DNA of 18,335 nt from assembly GCA_016779505.1 (NCBI GenBank), contig JADHNM010000016.1, positions 1 through 18,335 of the forward strand. Reading direction: 5' to 3'. The translations under genes were made by a program, and so were the position numbers. The stretch comes from SAR86 cluster bacterium. Lineage in GTDB: Bacteria; Pseudomonadota; Gammaproteobacteria; Magnimaribacterales; D2472. The stretch's first letter is position 1; each line of letters starts with the position of its first letter. Below the pieces are notes generated by a model. That model was not told the DNA's origin, ran no database searches, and saw nothing but the letters and a program-made list of their open reading frames with translations. This document shows positions 9,360-15,794 of this stretch, one piece after another.

Positions 9360-9378
9360 CGCGTCCAACTACTAAATT

Positions 9379-9750
9379 ATGGCTACTGTAAATCAACTAA
9401 TAAGAAAACCTCGGAAACCTAAGGTTAGGAAAACCGACGTACCTGCATTGGAAAAATCTCCACAGCGTAGAGGTGTCTGCACACGTGTATATACCACCAC
9501 TCCTAAGAAACCAAACTCAGCTTTAAGAAAAGTTTGCAGAGTTAGGTTGACAAGTGGATACGAGGTAACTTCATATATCGGTGGTGAAGGCCATAACCTG
9601 CAAGAACACTCTGTTGTTTTGATTCGTGGTGGAAGGGTGAAAGATCTTCCTGGTGTTCGATATCATACTGTCAGAGGTTCTTTAGATACATCTGGCGTAG
9701 CAAATAGAAAACAACGTAGATCCAAATATGGAGCCAAAAAAGGTAAATAA
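9379..9750 (+). CDS. rpsL: 30S ribosomal protein S12
   Basis: S12 lies at the decoding centre of the 30S and controls accuracy. The 123-residue product is nearly identical to other S12 proteins: start MATVNQLIRKPR, the loop TTPKKPNSALRK with K43 and K44, and RGGRVKDLPGVRYHTVRG with K88 and D89. These residues are wild type, so no streptomycin-resistance substitution is seen. D89 corresponds to the residue methylthiolated by RimO in E. coli; whether it is modified here cannot be told. No Shine-Dalgarno is present in the 18 bases before the ATG (GCGTCCAACTACTAAATT), unlike most other genes here. rpsG follows after two bases. Confidence 0.98.
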   Translation: MATVNQLIRKPRKPKVRKTDVPALEKSPQRRGVCTRVYTTTPKKPNSALRKVCRVRLTSGYEVTSYIGGEGHNLQEHSVVLIRGGRVKDLPGVRYHTVRGSLDTSGVANRKQRRSKYGAKKGK

Positions 9751-9752
9751 GT

Positions 9753-10223
9753 ATGCCAAGAAGAAGAAGTCCTGAAAAAAGAAAAATACTCCCTGATCCC
9801 AAATATAAAGATATTATTGTTGCAAAGTTCATGAATCACATCATGAAAGATGGTAAAAAATCTGTTGCTGAAAAAATTGTTTATGGTGCTTTTAATAAAA
9901 TTGATCAAACAGCAAAAACTGATCCTGTTGAGTTATTTAAAAAGGCCTTGGATACCATCGGCCCAATGGTTGAGGTTAAATCAAGAAGAGTCGGTGGGGC
10001 AACCTATCAAGTACCAATAGAGGTTAGACCGTCTAGAAGACAAGCGCTTGCAATGCGCTGGTTAGTCGAAGCTGCAAGAAAAAGAAGTGAAAAGTCTATG
10101 GATCATAGATTAGCAGGTGAATTGTCTGATGCTGCAGAGGGCAAAGGTTCTGCAGTGAAGAAAAAAGAAGATGTTCATCGCATGGCTGAAGCTAATAAAG
10201 CTTTTTCACATTTCCGTTTTTAA
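9753..10223 (+). CDS. rpsG: 30S ribosomal protein S7
   Basis: S7 is the primary assembly protein of the 30S head, binding the 3' major domain of 16S rRNA and lining the E and P sites. The 156-residue product has the usual start MPRRRSPEKRKILPDPKY, the core VEVKSRRVGGATYQVPIEVR (about residues 74-93), and the C-terminal region ending KAFSHFRF. The length equals the common 156-residue form. The AAAAAGG before the start (9737-9743) overlaps the last rpsL codons. In E. coli S7 represses its operon by binding the roughly 100-base rpsL-rpsG spacer. Here the spacer is two bases, so that site cannot exist in the same form. Confidence 0.98.
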   Translation: MPRRRSPEKRKILPDPKYKDIIVAKFMNHIMKDGKKSVAEKIVYGAFNKIDQTAKTDPVELFKKALDTIGPMVEVKSRRVGGATYQVPIEVRPSRRQALAMRWLVEAARKRSEKSMDHRLAGELSDAAEGKGSAVKKKEDVHRMAEANKAFSHFRF

Positions 10224-10248
10224 TTAATCACATTTCATAGGTTTTAAT

Positions 10249-12342
10249 ATGGCTAGACAGACTGAACTTAGTAAGTACAGAAACATTGGTATTTGTGCTC
10301 ATGTTGATGCAGGCAAAACCACTACGACTGAAAGAGTTCTTTTTTACACTGGCTTATCTCATAAAATTGGTGAAGTGCATGATGGTGCGGCAACCATGGA
10401 TTGGATGGAGCAAGAACAAGAAAGAGGCATTACCATAACATCTGCTGCCACTACATGCTTTTGGTCAGGCATGGAGCAACAATTTCCTCAGCACAGAATT
10501 AATATCATCGATACACCAGGTCACGTAGACTTTACCATTGAAGTTGAGAGATCTTTAAGAGTTTTAGATGGAGCAGTTGTAGTATTTTGTGGTACGTCTG
10601 GTGTTGAGCCTCAGTCAGAAACTGTTTGGCGACAAGCTGATCGATATGAAGTTCCTAGAATCGTTTTTGTAAATAAAATGGATAGAGCCGGAGCAGACTT
10701 TTCTCGAGTAACTAATCAAATTAGAGATAGGCTAAAAGCAAATGTTGTTCCTATGCAATACAACATTGGAGCAGAAGAAGATTTCAAAGGTGTTGTTGAT
10801 TTAGTTAAGATGAAAGCTATCTTTTGGAATGAAGATGATCAAGGGCTAACTTTCGAAGAGCAAGATATTCCAGCAGATATTTTAGATACATGCGAATCAT
10901 TGCGAGAATCTATGGTTGAAAGTGCAGCAGAAGCAAATGAAGAGTTGATGAATGCATATTTAGAAAACGGTGAATTGACTATAGAACAAATTAAAGCAGG
11001 CATTAGAATCAGAACACTTGCCAATGAAATAGTTCCTGCTTTTTGCGGGTCAGCATTTAAAAATAAGGGTGTTCAAGCTGTTCTAGATGCTGCTATTGAG
11101 TATTTACCTGCTCCAAATGAAGTCAAGGCAATCAAAGGATCATTGCCTGATGATGAGGAGACTGAGATAAGCAGAACGTCCTCAGATGAGGAGCCGTTTT
11201 CAGCATTGGCTTTCAAGATTGCTACTGATCCATTTGTTGGAACTTTAACATTTATCAGAGTTTATTCTGGAGTGCTTTCTGTGGGCGATGGTGTAATGAA
11301 TTCAACCAAGTCAAAGAAAGAAAGGGTTGGACGAATGGTACAAATGCATTCAAATGATCGAAATGAAATTAAAGAAATACGTGCTGGCGATATTGCCGCT
11401 TGTATAGGTTTAAAAGATGTAACCACTGGAGATACTCTTTGTGACTTGAGTGATCCAGTTGTGCTTGAAAGAATGGATTTTCCTGAACCGGTAATATCAG
11501 TTGCTGTAGAGCCAAAAACAAAATCAGACCAAGAGAAGATGGGCGTTGCTCTTGGAAAACTTGCTCAAGAGGATCCTTCATTTAGAGTTCATACCGATGA
11601 AGAGTCTGCCCAGACTATTATTTCTGGAATGGGTGAGCTGCATCTCGATGTATTGGTTGACAGAATGAGGAGAGAGTTTGATGTAGAGGCAAATATTGGA
11701 AAACCACAGGTTTCCTATCGTGAAACAATTAGAGAATCGGTTGAAGTAGAAGGAAAATTTGTTAGACAAAGTGGTGGTAAGGGTCAATATGGCCACGTCT
11801 GGCTTAAATTAGAGCCCCTTGGGTTAGATGATGAGTACGAATTTGTTGACAAGATTGTTGGAGGTGTTGTTCCTAAAGAATACATACCAGCTGTTGATAA
11901 GGGTATTCAAGAGCAAATGAAAAACGGCGTCATTGCTGGTTATCCACTTCTCGCACTTCGAGCAACTTTATATGATGGATCTTTCCATGATGTTGATTCA
12001 AGCGAGATGGCTTTTAAAATCGCTGGATCTATGGCATTAAAAGAAGGGTGTCTCAAAGCGCGTCCAGTCTTATTGGAGCCTATGATGGCTGTAGAAGTTG
12101 TAACACCAGAAGAGCATATGGGTGATGTGGTTGGGGATTTAAATAGACGAAGAGGCATAATTTTGGGAATGGATGAAATTCCAACTGGTAAAACAGTCAG
12201 ATCAGAAGTGCCATTGTCTGAGATGTTTGGATATGCAACTGATTTACGGTCTGCAACGCAAGGTAGAGCAAGTTTTTCAATGGAATTTCTTAAATATGCT
12301 GAAGTTCCAAACAATATTGCTGAGCAGTTAAAAACTTCTTAA
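10249..12342 (+). CDS. fusA: Elongation factor G
   Basis: EF-G is the GTPase that drives translocation and, with RRF, ribosome recycling. The product is 697 residues (E. coli 704). G1 is AHVDAGKTT at 17-25, G2 lies in RGITITSAAT at 59-68, G3 is DTPGH at 88-92 with the catalytic H92, and G4 is NKMD at 142-145. G5 is the GSAF motif near 264. Domain IV contains SGGKGQYGHV and HDVDSSEMAFKIAGSMA, and domain V contains GDVVGDLNRRRG. The full set of domains and its place after rpsG support the housekeeping EF-G rather than a paralogue. ATAGG at 10237-10241 serves as a modest Shine-Dalgarno. Contrary to many relatives, no tuf gene follows; the next gene is rpsJ. Confidence 0.98.
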   Translation: MARQTELSKYRNIGICAHVDAGKTTTTERVLFYTGLSHKIGEVHDGAATMDWMEQEQERGITITSAATTCFWSGMEQQFPQHRINIIDTPGHVDFTIEVERSLRVLDGAVVVFCGTSGVEPQSETVWRQADRYEVPRIVFVNKMDRAGADFSRVTNQIRDRLKANVVPMQYNIGAEEDFKGVVDLVKMKAIFWNEDDQGLTFEEQDIPADILDTCESLRESMVESAAEANEELMNAYLENGELTIEQIKAGIRIRTLANEIVPAFCGSAFKNKGVQAVLDAAIEYLPAPNEVKAIKGSLPDDEETEISRTSSDEEPFSALAFKIATDPFVGTLTFIRVYSGVLSVGDGVMNSTKSKKERVGRMVQMHSNDRNEIKEIRAGDIAACIGLKDVTTGDTLCDLSDPVVLERMDFPEPVISVAVEPKTKSDQEKMGVALGKLAQEDPSFRVHTDEESAQTIISGMGELHLDVLVDRMRREFDVEANIGKPQVSYRETIRESVEVEGKFVRQSGGKGQYGHVWLKLEPLGLDDEYEFVDKIVGGVVPKEYIPAVDKGIQEQMKNGVIAGYPLLALRATLYDGSFHDVDSSEMAFKIAGSMALKEGCLKARPVLLEPMMAVEVVTPEEHMGDVVGDLNRRRGIILGMDEIPTGKTVRSEVPLSEMFGYATDLRSATQGRASFSMEFLKYAEVPNNIAEQLKTS

Positions 12343-12372
12343 AACAATACACTGATAAATAACCTAAATTTG

Positions 12373-12402
12373 TTGACATTAGGGGCTTTAGAGTCATAGA
12401 AT
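12373..12402 (+). promoter_or_regulatory. Strong sigma70-like promoter for the S10 cluster
   Basis: TTGACA at 12373-12378 is a perfect -35 hexamer. TAGAAT at 12397-12402 matches the -10 consensus at five of six bases. The spacer is 18 bases. A start near 12409 gives a leader of about 37 bases to the rpsJ start. The promoter sits in the largest noncoding gap of the window (12343-12445), upstream of rpsJ, as expected for an S10 operon promoter. A weak 6-bp hairpin (TTTTGC at 12411-12416 with GCAGAA at 12422-12427) can form just after the start. Nothing resembling the long multi-hairpin L4 leader of E. coli fits here. Confidence 0.75.
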
Positions 12403-12445
12403 ACGCAACATTTTGCATAAAGCAGAAATATAGGAATTAAATAAA

Positions 12446-12757
12446 TTGGATAATCAATCAATAAGAATACGCTTAAAAGCTTTCGACTATCGTTTGATTG
12501 ATGCTTCAACTAAATTAATTGTTGAAACTGCAAAAAAAACTGGTGCGATTGTAAAAGGACCAATTCCTTTGCCAGTAAAGAAAGAAAGAACAACAATCTT
12601 AAAATCTCCGCATAAAGACAAAGATGCGAGAGATCAGTATGAGATAAGAACATACAAGAGACTTATGGATATAGTAGAACCTACAGATAAAACAGTTGAT
12701 GCTTTAATGAAGCTCGACCTTTCATCTGGGGTAGATGTACAAATTAGTTTAAGCTAA
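12446..12757 (+). CDS. rpsJ: 30S ribosomal protein S10
   Basis: S10 is a 30S head protein and, in complex with NusB, part of transcription antitermination on rRNA operons. The 103-residue product is typical in length and sequence. It contains IRIRLKAFDYRLID at the start, KGPIPLPVKKERTTILKSPHKDKDARDQYEIRTYKRL in two adjoining segments, and ends GVDVQISLS. The start is TTG at 12446, with TAGGA at 12431-12435. The translation MDNQSIRIRLKAF aligns with E. coli MQNQRIRIRLKAF, so TTG is the correct start. It directly follows fusA without tufA. Its last codons form the left arm of a candidate terminator hairpin, which would separate rpsJ from rplC. Confidence 0.98.
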   Translation: MDNQSIRIRLKAFDYRLIDASTKLIVETAKKTGAIVKGPIPLPVKKERTTILKSPHKDKDARDQYEIRTYKRLMDIVEPTDKTVDALMKLDLSSGVDVQISLS

Positions 12758-12771
12758 TTTGTTACTTTTTT
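12737..12771 (+). terminator. Candidate intrinsic terminator or attenuator overlapping the rpsJ stop
   Basis: The left arm GTACAAATTAGT (12737-12748) pairs with the right arm GCTAATTTGTTAC (12753-12765). There is one bulged T (12763), one T-G wobble next to the loop, and a TTAA loop. Six T residues follow at once (12766-12771). This is the geometry of a Rho-independent terminator, though only three pairs are G-C, so it may be leaky. It includes the final rpsJ codons and the TAA stop. If it works, S10 would be made from more transcripts than the genes downstream. Ribosomes finishing rpsJ would cover the left arm and could suppress it. Confidence 0.45.
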
Positions 12772-12822
12772 AACGCTTAGCGGCCATAGAGGGTTATAAG
12801 CCCCGTATAAAAGGAGAGTAAA
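12772..12822 (+). other. rpsJ-rplC spacer with possible hairpin before rplC
   Basis: The largest gap inside the S10/spc cluster (65 bases in total from 12758), in a region where other gaps are 0-3 bases. After the T-tract it holds a short GC-richer segment in which GGG (12791-12793) can pair with CCC (12801-12803). TTATA (12794-12798) can alternatively pair with TATAA (12806-12810). AAGGAGAG (12811-12818) is the rplC Shine-Dalgarno, six bases from the TTG start if counted from AAGGAG. I find no convincing -35/-10 pair with proper spacing. The function is unknown; it may be part of the attenuation structure or control rplC translation. Confidence 0.35.
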
Positions 12823-13449
12823 TTGAGCATTGGCTTAGTTGGAAAAAAATCAGGAATGTCGAGACTTTTTCAAGAAGACGGCACCTCAATTCCCGTAACA
12901 GTTATTTCTGTTGCAGCAAACTTCGTTGCAGATATCAAGACCCATGAGAAACATGGTTATAGCGCTGTAGTTGTATCGAAAAACACATCTAAAAATTTAA
13001 CAAAATCATCTACAGAATTCTTTAAGAAGCAAAATATTGCTAATGGAGAATTATTTGAGTTCAGAACTGAAGAAACTGATGATCTTAAGATTGGCCATCA
13101 TTTAACTGCCGATATATTTGAAGTTGGTAAAATGGTTGATGTCTCTGGAACTTCTAAAGGCAAGGGATATGCTGGGGTTATCAAACGACATAACTTTGCC
13201 ATGCAAGACGCAACCCATGGTAATTCTTTGGCTCATAGAGCTCATGGTTCAATCGGCCAATGTCAAACTCCTGGACGAGTTTGGAAAGGAAAAAAAATGT
13301 CAGGTCACATGGGCCATGAAACTAAAACTGTTCAAAGTCTAGAATTAATGGGTGCAGATGTTCAGAATAATCTTCTGTATGTTAAGGGTGCGGTGCCTGG
13401 CTTTAATGGCTCTACGCTAAAAATTACCCCTGCGGTGAAACAAAGATGA
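12823..13449 (+). CDS. rplC: 50S ribosomal protein L3
   Basis: L3 is an early 50S assembly protein that binds near the peptidyl transferase centre. The 208-residue product (E. coli 209) starts MSIGLVGKKSGMSRLFQEDG. It has the characteristic internal loop with AHGSIGQCQTPGRVWKGKKM, where Q148 corresponds to the glutamine methylated by PrmB in E. coli. Downstream comes GHMGHETKTVQSLE and the closing LLYVKGAVPGFNGS. The start is TTG, fixed by a strong AAGGAG at 12811-12816 and by alignment to E. coli MIGLVGKK. The stop overlaps the rplD start as ATGA, so L3 and L4 are probably translationally coupled. Confidence 0.98.
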   Translation: MSIGLVGKKSGMSRLFQEDGTSIPVTVISVAANFVADIKTHEKHGYSAVVVSKNTSKNLTKSSTEFFKKQNIANGELFEFRTEETDDLKIGHHLTADIFEVGKMVDVSGTSKGKGYAGVIKRHNFAMQDATHGNSLAHRAHGSIGQCQTPGRVWKGKKMSGHMGHETKTVQSLELMGADVQNNLLYVKGAVPGFNGSTLKITPAVKQR

Positions 13450-14057
13450 AATTAGATCTACTTAACATCGAAAATAAAAAAACAGATGTCCAAATTTCGG
13501 AATCAACTTTTGGCAAGGAATTTAATGAAACGCTTGTTCATCAAGCTGTAGTCACATATTTAGCTGGATCCAGACAAGGCTCTCATAAACAAAAAACCAG
13601 ATCTGAAGTTAGAGGTGGCGGAAAAAAACCATATAGACAAAAAGGAACTGGTCGTGCAAGAGCAGGAACAATTAGAAGCCCTATTTGGAGAGGTGGTGGA
13701 GTTGCTTTTGCAGCAACGCCTAGAGATTATTCTAAAAAAATTAATAAAAAGATGTATAGAGCCGCAATCAGCTCTATATTCTCCGAACTGCATAGACAGA
13801 ATCGCTTGGTAGCTATTGAGCAGCCAAAATTTGAAGCACCCAAAACGAAAGAAATGAACAGCTTCTTGCATCAGTTCAATCTTAATAATGTGCTTATTAT
13901 TCTTGATGAGATGGACACAAACCTGTATCTTTCAGCTCGAAACATACCTCATGTGGATGTTGTAACTGTCAAAGAAATTAACCCAGTTATTTTATTAAGA
14001 TCTGAGAAAGTTGCTGTTACGCCTGCTGCATTTAAGTTAATCGAGGCATGGGTCTAA
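13446..14057 (+). CDS. rplD: 50S ribosomal protein L4
   Basis: L4 binds domain I of 23S rRNA, and its long loop reaches the exit-tunnel constriction. In E. coli it also represses the S10 operon. The 203-residue product (E. coli 201) has the tunnel loop with RSEVRGGGKKPYRQKGTGRA and GTIRSPIWRGGGVAFAATPRDY (about residues 53-95), plus the Rossmann-like part with VLIILDE. The start overlaps the rplC stop by four bases. The TAA stop overlaps the preferred rplW ATG by one base (TAATG). No E. coli-like L4 leader precedes rpsJ, so autoregulation by L4, if present, must use another site. Confidence 0.98.
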   Translation: MKLDLLNIENKKTDVQISESTFGKEFNETLVHQAVVTYLAGSRQGSHKQKTRSEVRGGGKKPYRQKGTGRARAGTIRSPIWRGGGVAFAATPRDYSKKINKKMYRAAISSIFSELHRQNRLVAIEQPKFEAPKTKEMNSFLHQFNLNNVLIILDEMDTNLYLSARNIPHVDVVTVKEINPVILLRSEKVAVTPAAFKLIEAWV

Positions 14058-14350
14058 TGAATAAAGAAAAATTACTTACATTAATTCAGTCTCCTTATAT
14101 AACTGAGAAGGCTACTTCTGTTGGTAGTTTGAATCAGGTTGTATTTAAAGTAGATCTGTCTGCATCAAAATTAGAGATTAAAAAGGCAGTTGAAGAACTA
14201 TTTGATGTGAAAGTTGAAAGTGTCACAACATCAACTCAAAAAGGCAAAACAAAAAGAAACAGATTTGGCGTTTACAAAAGATCAGATTACAAGAAAGCCT
14301 TTGTTTCATTAAAAGAAGGTTCTGAAATTCAATTTGAGGGTATTAGTTAA
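14057..14350 (+). CDS. rplW: 50S ribosomal protein L23
   Basis: L23 lies at the tunnel exit and is the docking point for trigger factor and the signal recognition particle. From 14057 the product is 97 residues, MNKEKLLTLIQSPYITEKA, aligning with E. coli [20 protein letters not shown]. An in-frame ATG at 14048 would add MGL. I prefer 14057 because it aligns with E. coli, forms a TAATG junction with the rplD stop, and has GAGG (14043-14046) at a workable distance. The 14048 start has that GAGG only one base away. The core KLEIKKAVEELFDVKVESVTT and the basic loop KGKTKRNRFGVYKRSDYKKAFV are typical of L23. Confidence 0.95.
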   Translation: MNKEKLLTLIQSPYITEKATSVGSLNQVVFKVDLSASKLEIKKAVEELFDVKVESVTTSTQKGKTKRNRFGVYKRSDYKKAFVSLKEGSEIQFEGIS

Positions 14351-14352
14351 TC

Positions 14353-15180
14353 ATGGCAGTTATAAAAGCAAAACCAACTAGCCCAGGCAGAAGAGGTGTT
14401 ATTTCAATAAAATCCGATCTATATAAAGGTCGGCCTCATAAAGCTCTACTAGAAAAAAAATCAAAAAATGGCGGAAGAAATAACAACGGCAGGATTACAG
14501 TTAGACATCAAGGTGGCGGACACAAGCAGCACTATAGAGTCATCGATTTCAAGCGAGATAAGTTAGACGTTCCAGCAGTCGTTGAGAGAATTGAATACGA
14601 CCCAAATAGATCGGCTCATTTAGCTTTGCTTAAGTATGCCGATGGCGAAAGAAGATATATTATTGCACCTAGCAAAATTAAGGTTGGAGATGCTGTACTT
14701 TCAGCAGATCACACAGAAATGAAAGCCGGGAACTGTATGAAATTAGTAAACATCCCACTAGGCACAACAATTCATTGTGTTGAAATGAAGCCAGGTAAAG
14801 GCGCTCAAATTGCTAGAAGTGCAGGCACATCTGCAAGGTTGGTTGCTAAAGAAGGTATATACGCTACTTTAAGGTTGCAATCTGGAGAGATGAGAAAAAT
14901 TTTATCAGCATGCAGAGCAACTTTGGGAACTGTTTCCAATCAAGAAAATAACTTACGGTCATTAGGCAAAGCTGGAGCGAAAAGATGGAGAGGTGTTAGG
15001 CCAACTGTTAGAGGTGTGGCTATGAACCCAGTTGATCATCCTCATGGAGGAGGAGAAGGAAGGACTTCTGGTGGAAGACATCCCTCAACACCTTGGGGCA
15101 TACCAACCAAAGGCTATAAAACAAGAAAAAATCAACGAACTGACGATTTAATCGTTAGAAGAAGAGGTAAAAGGAAATAA
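14353..15180 (+). CDS. rplB: 50S ribosomal protein L2
   Basis: L2 is a large, highly conserved 50S protein needed for subunit joining and peptidyl transferase activity. The 275-residue product (E. coli 273) has the N-terminal KPTSPGRRGV and the central NNNGRITVRHQGGGHKQHYR (about 43-62). The C-terminal signature NPVDHPHGGGEGRTSGGRHP carries the conserved H229, and the tail is KTRKNQRTDDLIVRRRGKRK. The ATG lies two bases after the rplW stop, and GAGGG (14336-14340) in the end of rplW is the likely Shine-Dalgarno. Nothing unusual is seen. Confidence 0.98.
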   Translation: MAVIKAKPTSPGRRGVISIKSDLYKGRPHKALLEKKSKNGGRNNNGRITVRHQGGGHKQHYRVIDFKRDKLDVPAVVERIEYDPNRSAHLALLKYADGERRYIIAPSKIKVGDAVLSADHTEMKAGNCMKLVNIPLGTTIHCVEMKPGKGAQIARSAGTSARLVAKEGIYATLRLQSGEMRKILSACRATLGTVSNQENNLRSLGKAGAKRWRGVRPTVRGVAMNPVDHPHGGGEGRTSGGRHPSTPWGIPTKGYKTRKNQRTDDLIVRRRGKRK

Positions 15181-15183
15181 ATA

Positions 15184-15456
15184 ATGCCTAGATCACTCAA
15201 AAAAGGACCATTTATTGATTTATCGCTGCAAAAAGCAGTTGATAAAGCAATCAGTGAAAATAGCAAAAAGCCAATAAAAACATGGTCTAGAAGATCTATG
15301 ATTAGTCCAACTATGGTTGGATTGACTATATCTGTTCATAACGGAAGACAGCATGTGCCTGTATACATTAATGAAGATATGGTTGGTCACAAATTAGGTG
15401 AATTTGCCATTACAAGAACTTTCAGAATGCATTCTGGTGATAGGAAGTCGAAATAA
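15184..15456 (+). CDS. rpsS: 30S ribosomal protein S19
   Basis: S19 is a 30S head protein that forms a complex with S13 and contacts the A-site finger of the 50S. The 90-residue product (E. coli 92) starts MPRSLKKGPFIDLSL. It contains WSRRSMISPTMVGLTISVHNGRQHVPVYI across adjoining segments (about residues 34-62) and the closing HKLGEFAITRTFRMHSGDRK. AAGGA at 15171-15175 precedes the ATG by eight bases. Its TAA overlaps the rplV ATG by one base. Confidence 0.98.
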   Translation: MPRSLKKGPFIDLSLQKAVDKAISENSKKPIKTWSRRSMISPTMVGLTISVHNGRQHVPVYINEDMVGHKLGEFAITRTFRMHSGDRKSK

Positions 15457-15794
15457 TGGAAACAAGAGCATATTTAAAAGGAACTAGACTATCTGCTCAA
15501 AAAGCAGGTTTAGTTGCTGATGTGGTTCGAGGTAAGACAGTGCATGCAGCAATGGACTTTCTTACTTTCCATAAACAAAAAGCATCAGCAGTAATAAAAA
15601 AACTTTTAGAATCTGCAATTGCAAATGCTGAAAATAATGACAAGGCTGATATTGATTTATTGGTTGTGAAGTCAATCATTGTTAATCAAGGCATGAGATT
15701 AAAAAGAATGAAACCTCGTGCAAGAGGCAGGGCTGACAGAATAATTAAGCCTTCTTGCCATATTGAAATCATATTATCGGATCAGGAGAAGTAA
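15456..15794 (+). CDS. rplV: 50S ribosomal protein L22
   Basis: L22 extends a beta-hairpin into the polypeptide exit tunnel, opposite L4. The 112-residue product (E. coli 110) begins METRAYLKGTRLSAQKAGLVAD. It carries the core AVIKKLLESAIANAENN (about 45-61) and the tunnel hairpin NQGMRLKRMKPRARGRADRI (about 78-97). No deletion or insertion of the kind linked to macrolide resistance is evident in the hairpin. The ATG shares its first base with the rpsS stop, with AGGAAG at 15442-15447, and the TAA shares a base with the rpsC start. Confidence 0.97.
   Translation: METRAYLKGTRLSAQKAGLVADVVRGKTVHAAMDFLTFHKQKASAVIKKLLESAIANAENNDKADIDLLVVKSIIVNQGMRLKRMKPRARGRADRIIKPSCHIEIILSDQEK

Noticed and set aside
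9490..9660. Possible streptomycin-resistance changes in rpsL
   Set aside because: K43, K44 and K88 are the usual wild-type residues.
11940..12314. Long open frame of 124 codons on the minus strand within fusA
   Set aside because: It lies wholly inside a certain gene, its product resembles no family I know, and its composition is that expected from the complement of fusA codons.
12411..12427. Small hairpin in the rpsJ leader as a terminator or L4 site
   Set aside because: Six pairs including one wobble, no T-tract after it, and too small to resemble the L4 leader; mentioned only under the promoter.
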